A DNA stretch of 64,000 bases from Streptomyces sp. A1277. Its GTDB lineage: Bacteria; Actinomycetota; Actinomycetes; Streptomycetales; Streptomycetaceae. This document shows positions 62,164-64,000 of the stretch, in pieces. The notes beneath the pieces were generated by a model. The model did not search any database. It saw only the letters and a list, made by a program, of their open reading frames with translations, and was not told where the DNA came from. Positions within the stretch are counted from its first letter, which is position 1; each line of letters starts with the position of its first letter. The stretch lies in NCBI RefSeq assembly GCF_004795015.1, contig NZ_SSBI01000021.1, positions 1 to 64,000 on the forward strand, written 5' to 3'. A program made the position numbers and the translations under genes.

Positions 62164-63122
62164 GCGGCGACCGGCGGCAGGAGGAGTACGAGGAACGGCT
62201 CCAGAGCTTCACCGGGCGCGAACTGCGCCCCCGCACCCCGGGCCAGGACCCCGTCAACCAGCCGATGATCCGCCACTGGGCGGAGGCGATGGGCGACACC
62301 GACCCGGTGTACACCGACGCCGGCGCGGCCCGCGCCACCGGCCGCGACGGGGTGGTGGCCCCCGCCTCGATGGTCCAGGCGTGGACCATGCGCGGCTACG
62401 CGGCCACCGTGGGCCCACGCGGCGGCGAAGACGGGTTCGACGCGCTGGTGGCCCTGCTGGACGAGGGCGGCTACACCTCCGTGGTGGCCACCGACTCCGA
62501 GTTCACCTTCCTGCGGGAGCTGGTGCCGGGGGACCGCGTCGCCGTCAGCGAGAGCGTCGAGTCCATCTCGGCACAGAAGCGGACCGGGCTCGGGCCCGGA
62601 CGCTTCGTCACCACCGTGAAGACCTACACCGACGCCGACGGCGAGACGGTCGCCACCCAGCGCTGGCGCACCCTGAGGTTCCGCCCGGCGAAGACCGGGG
62701 AGACCCCCGCGCCGGCCCTCCGCCCGCGCCCCGCCGTCAACCGGGACAACGCCTTCTTCTTCGAGGGCGCGAAGCACCACCGGCTGCTCATCCAGCGCTG
62801 CACCGGCTGCGCCCTGCTGCGCCACCCGCCGGGCCCCTGCTGCCCCGCGTGCGGATCGCTGGAGTGGGACACCGCGGAGGCCGGCGGCCGGGGCGAGGTG
62901 TACAGCTTCGTCGTCAGCCACCACCCGAAGCACCCCGCGTTCGACACGCCGTACCTCGTCGCCGTCGTCGCACTCGCCGAGGGCACCCGGCTCATCACCA
63001 ACCTGACCGGTGTCGCCCCCGAGGACGTCACCATCGGCATGCCCGTCGTCCTCGACTGGCTCGACGCCGACCCCGATCTGACCCTGCCGGTCTTCCGGCC
63101 CGCCGCGACGGAGGCGCCCTGA
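62160..63122 (+). CDS. chsH2: Steroid enoyl-CoA hydratase subunit ChsH2 (MaoC-like plus DUF35)
   Basis: A 320-residue two-domain protein. An N-terminal MaoC-like hot-dog (to ~175) is followed by a DUF35 domain with a zinc ribbon CTGCALLRHPPGPCCPACGS and an OB fold. ChsH2 pairs with ChsH1 to hydrate the C3 side-chain enoyl-CoA, and its DUF35 part docks the aldolase Ltp2. ATG 62160 overlaps fadE29. The partners chsH1 and ltp2 are expected beyond the right edge. Confidence 0.87.
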   Translation: MSGDRRQEEYEERLQSFTGRELRPRTPGQDPVNQPMIRHWAEAMGDTDPVYTDAGAARATGRDGVVAPASMVQAWTMRGYAATVGPRGGEDGFDALVALLDEGGYTSVVATDSEFTFLRELVPGDRVAVSESVESISAQKRTGLGPGRFVTTVKTYTDADGETVATQRWRTLRFRPAKTGETPAPALRPRPAVNRDNAFFFEGAKHHRLLIQRCTGCALLRHPPGPCCPACGSLEWDTAEAGGRGEVYSFVVSHHPKHPAFDTPYLVAVVALAEGTRLITNLTGVAPEDVTIGMPVVLDWLDADPDLTLPVFRPAATEAP

Positions 63123-64000
63123 TGGATTTCTCCCTGGGAGAAGAGTGCGAAGCGGTACGTGACCTGGCCCGGGAGATCCTCACCGACCACGCCACGCCCG
63201 AGCGGCTGCGCGAGGTCGAGTGCTCCCCGGCCCGCGTGGACGAGCGGCTGTGGGCGGACCTCGCCTCGGCCGGGCTGCTCGCCGCCGTGCTCCCCGAAGC
63301 CGACGCCGGCGCCGGGCTCGGCATGGCCGGCCTCTGCGTCCTGCTCCAGGAACAGGGCCGCCTCGTGGCCCCGGTCCCGCTGTGGCCCGCGCTGACCGGC
63401 GCGCTCACCGTCGCCGCCCACGGCACGGCCGGCCGGCGCGCGGCCCTGCTGGCGGACCTGGTGGACGGCGGCGCGCGGCTCACCGTCGCGCTGGAGGAGT
63501 TCGGCCCGTACGGTCCGCTCGCGCCCCGGACCACCGCGGCCGAGGACGGGGCCGGCTGGCGGCTCACCGGCGTCAAGGCCGTGGTGCCCGCGCCCGCCGG
63601 GGCGGCCCACGTCCTGGTCACCGCGGCGACGGGCGCAGGCCCCGGCGTCTTCCTGGTCGCCGCCGACGCCCCCGGGGTGAGCTGGGAGTACGCCGAGACC
63701 ACCAGCCACGACCTGAGCGCCCACCTCACCCTCGACGGCGCCCGGGCCGAGGCCGTCGGCACACCCGGCGGCGAGGCGTTCGGCCACCTCGTCCGGCACG
63801 CCCGGCTGGCACTGGCCGCCCTCCAGGCAGGGGTGGCCGACGGGGCGCTCGGCCACGCGGCCGCCCATCTGCGCGAGCGCGAGCAGTTCGGCCGCCCGCT
63901 CGCCACCTTCCAGGCCGTGCAGCACCAGCTCGCCGACTGTTACATCGACATCGAGGCCATGCGGGTCACGCTGTGGCAGGCCGTGGACGCCCTGGCCGAG
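63122..64000 (+). CDS. chsE1: Acyl-CoA dehydrogenase, FadE28/ChsE1-like subunit (truncated by window edge)
   Basis: 293 codons are visible from ATG 63122, which overlaps the chsH2 stop by one base; the frame is open to the window end. The acyl-CoA dehydrogenase fold is present (MDFSLGEECEAVRDLARE, EREQFGRPLATFQAVQHQLAD). The TEPxxGSD flavin loop is absent, as in the non-catalytic subunit of the alpha2beta2 steroid dehydrogenases. It therefore most likely pairs with the FadE29-like protein upstream. Confidence 0.85.
   Translation, partial: MDFSLGEECEAVRDLAREILTDHATPERLREVECSPARVDERLWADLASAGLLAAVLPEADAGAGLGMAGLCVLLQEQGRLVAPVPLWPALTGALTVAAHGTAGRRAALLADLVDGGARLTVALEEFGPYGPLAPRTTAAEDGAGWRLTGVKAVVPAPAGAAHVLVTAATGAGPGVFLVAADAPGVSWEYAETTSHDLSAHLTLDGARAEAVGTPGGEAFGHLVRHARLALAALQAGVADGALGHAAAHLREREQFGRPLATFQAVQHQLADCYIDIEAMRVTLWQAVDALAE

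Overview
The window is high-GC actinobacterial DNA, almost certainly from a Streptomyces. The third-position GC bias is extreme, GTG starts and AGGAGG ribosome-binding sites are common, and the left 14 kb keeps the conserved core order CDP-alcohol phosphatidyltransferase / DUF881 / small basic protein / DUF881 / FHA protein / FtsR / bifunctional nuclease / MerR / gcvP. This is the block that surrounds garA and gcvB in Mycobacterium. Here a ManC-like sugar nucleotidyltransferase, a DNA polymerase IV and a PRC-barrel gene are added and gcvH is absent. The window opens inside the 3' end of a 5S rRNA, so a ribosomal operon lies to the left.

Layout. 1-120: 5S rRNA end and terminator. 0.2-13.8 kb: the core block, ending with a tandem glycine riboswitch and gcvP. 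13.8-22.5 kb: small Streptomyces genes, a glutamate-cysteine ligase-like enzyme, a membrane-anchored VWA/solute-binding protein, a CPBP protease, a PhzF-type isomerase, and a HEAT-repeat / MerR-HEAT gene pair behind a textbook MerR-type promoter. 22.72-28.50 kb: a compact Tn7/Tn5053-like transposon (tnsA with an apparent frameshift, tnsB, tnsC, and a tniQ-like gene carrying five CxxC...CxxxC zinc modules) with recognisable terminal inverted repeats and one DinB-fold cargo gene. 28.6-42.3 kb: regulators (PadR, MocR, LysR, TetR, IclR), EamA and MFS transporters, two PNPOx-fold proteins, an isochorismatase-like hydrolase and an S9 peptidase. 42.4-64 kb: a steroid catabolic island that runs off the right edge.

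The steroid island encodes ring opening by KstD and KshA/KshB, A/B-ring cleavage by HsaA/HsaB, HsaC and HsaD, pyruvate/aldehyde processing by HsaF/HsaG, and side-chain or C/D-ring beta-oxidation steps (thiolase, fused FadE34-like dehydrogenase, MaoC hydratase, thioesterase, SDR, FadD17-like ligase, FadE29-like ChsE2, ChsH2, and the start of FadE28-like ChsE1). No HsaE hydratase is present in the window.

The most striking signal is regulatory. Five promoters in this island each carry a 15-bp semi-palindrome (consensus TCCCG-N5-CGGGA), and in all five the distance from that site to a TAnnnT -10 hexamer is identical, so operator start to -10 end is exactly 51 bp. The sites lie just upstream of the expected -35 position, which suggests one shared activator. 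The IclR-family gene at 41.39 kb, on the edge of the island, is the obvious candidate. Short remnants (an SDR N-terminus fused in frame to the thiolase, and a C-terminal fragment of a maleylpyruvate-isomerase-like protein) show that the island has been edited by deletion.
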